From: an uncultured Synergistales bacterium
Lineage (GTDB): Bacteria > Synergistota > Synergistia > Synergistales > Aminobacteriaceae
Direction: 5' to 3'
Length of the DNA: 15,746 nucleotides
Assembly: GCA_905233335.1 (NCBI GenBank)
Contig: CAJOED010000054.1
Coordinates: 1-15,746, forward strand
The translations under genes were made by a program, and so were the position numbers. The notes under the pieces are model-generated. The model worked only from the letters and a program-made list of their open reading frames with translations. It was not told the DNA's origin and did no database searches. Each line of letters starts with the position of its first letter. Position 1 is the stretch's first letter. Shown piece by piece: positions 14,941 to 15,746 of the stretch.

Positions 14941-15746
14941 ATAAGCCCGCCGTCCTTAATCGTGAACGTCGTGTCTGTGAGTTCGTCTTCTGATGCTACA
15001 TATGTGTATGTTGTGCCGTCCGCACCGGTTATCGCGATGTCGGAATAATTCCCTGCCGTTGCAATAATATTTGAGATTGCGTCGCTGTCATCGTTTGCAG
15101 CCGTCAAATTCACCTGGTACCCGAATGCTATTGTGTAGTCCGTACCGCTTGCAGGAGCAGACAGAGCACCAAACGTACTAATGCCCTTGTAGCCGGCATA
15201 CAGTGATACAGTTTCGTTCTCTGCGTTGTCGGTCTTGATCCATGACACCGAGTAATCATTGCCGTCCTTCAGCAGAACATAATCGCGTCCGTATGCGTAC
15301 TCTGTGCCGTCGGTGTCCGTCAGCGTAAAGTTGCTGGTGTCTTCGGGGTCTACACATGTGCTTGTTGTACCTGAAGAGTCCGTGATGTCGTATGTCGGTA
15401 TCTCGGAGAGCTGCTGACGCTGTGCAGAAGTCAGCGAGAGCGTTTCGGGCTGTACAAAGTTCACTGGAAGCCACTCAATTTCGCCGGAAGCGTTTATCGT
15501 GAAGTCCGTCCCATAAGTGTACGTGCCATCGTCAGACGTTATGGTTATGTTCTCATAATCTCCCTCCGCCGCCTCAAGCAGTTTCGAGAGGTCTTCGCCT
15601 TTGTTCGCCCAGTGCTGTGTTATTGTTGTGTGTGGAGTAATCGTCGTGAGGTTGACCGTGTACTGTGAGCCGTTATCAGGAAAAGAACCGACACTTGCAG
15701 GCAAGCCTTGTGCGGTTTTGTACGTGGTCAGGTTATCTTTTCTCCA
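14847..15746 (-). CDS. fliD: FliD upstream frame, 5' end beyond the window
   Basis: The open frame runs in from the window edge (first complete codon at 15746) and ends at a TAG at 14847-14849. It begins WRKDNLTTYKTAQGLPASVG, which resembles the N-terminal coiled-coil segment of FliD proteins, so the missing 5' part should be short. The apparent TTG at 15704 is internal, not a start. The rest consists of related beta-rich units with the pattern DGT(x)Y(x)YG(x)DFTI, then GEIEW or VSWIK, spaced by linkers such as PDNGSQYTV and PASGTDYTI. The last 15 or so residues (from HLHAPTK on) do not fit the pattern and are the result of the frameshift at the 8-bp tandem repeat. With one repeat copy removed the frame continues as APSRPDKGTEYTVEY into the other fliD frame. 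Confidence 0.8.
   Translation of the reverse strand, partial: WRKDNLTTYKTAQGLPASVGSFPDNGSQYTVNLTTITPHTTITQHWANKGEDLSKLLEAAEGDYENITITSDDGTYTYGTDFTINASGEIEWLPVNFVQPETLSLTSAQRQQLSEIPTYDITDSSGTTSTCVDPEDTSNFTLTDTDGTEYAYGRDYVLLKDGNDYSVSWIKTDNAENETVSLYAGYKGISTFGALSAPASGTDYTIAFGYQVNLTAANDDSDAISNIIATAGNYSDIAITGADGTTYTYVASEDELTDTTFTIKDGGLIWKTTTTTTVTIEPHDAPSHLHAPTKAQSTQ
14877..14893 (-). repeat. Two-copy 8-bp tandem repeat that breaks the fliD frame
   Basis: The plus strand reads GTGAAGGTGTGAAGGTG, two perfect copies of an 8-bp unit plus one base. Eight is not a multiple of three, so one copy keeps the fliD frame open and two copies shift it to a TAG 28 nt downstream. The shift point coincides with the place where the coding pattern changes frame. 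Confidence 0.9.

Overview
The window looks like chromosomal DNA of a flagellated, probably anaerobic bacterium with a Gram-negative type of envelope. GC is near 50% and many genes have a GGAG-type ribosome binding site. GTG and TTG starts occur. The gene mix suggests a gut or rumen Synergistota: an orphan TrpF homologue, an NhaC-type antiporter, EamA and GT-C/GT4 proteins, and a very long repeat-bearing FliD. That assignment is inference; no rRNA or universal marker other than rsmA is present. There are no tRNA genes, insertion sequences or CRISPR arrays.

Layout. (1) 96-6304, plus strand: an isochorismatase-fold hydrolase, a GT-C membrane glycosyltransferase, a ~330 bp gap of degenerate repeats leading into a secreted protein of unknown function, then the tightly packed galE, a PAS-PAS protein with a degenerate GGDEF domain, and rsmA (gaps of 2 nt and a 4-nt overlap). 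(2) 6305-9930, minus strand: a likely operon of trpF, an EamA transporter, an orphan ParA-type ATPase and a membrane-anchored, very acidic Glu/Pro/Gln-rich protein. The last gene is split by a +1 frame change. (3) 10007-11455, minus strand: an NhaC-family antiporter closed by a rho-independent terminator just before trpF. (4) 11531-12679, plus strand: a GT4 glycosyltransferase, convergent with (5) 12688 to beyond 15746, minus strand: fliD, the flagellar filament cap, whose 5' end is outside the window.

The strongest observation is in fliD. Its reading frame is broken at a perfect two-copy tandem repeat of 8 bp (14877-14893). Removing one copy on paper fuses the two frames into one 1016-residue stretch with matching repeat-domain sequence on both sides, so this is either a phase-variable contingency repeat or a recent duplication. 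Other points are the split acidic gene next to parA, whose start lies under three GGACT units at exact 9-nt spacing; the degenerate copies of a start region and signal peptide at 2261-2600; a TrpF whose catalytic Cys is Ser; and a GGDEF domain without its signature. I did not see a defence system or other clearly new multi-gene system. The ParA plus acidic membrane protein pair is the best candidate for an undescribed module.
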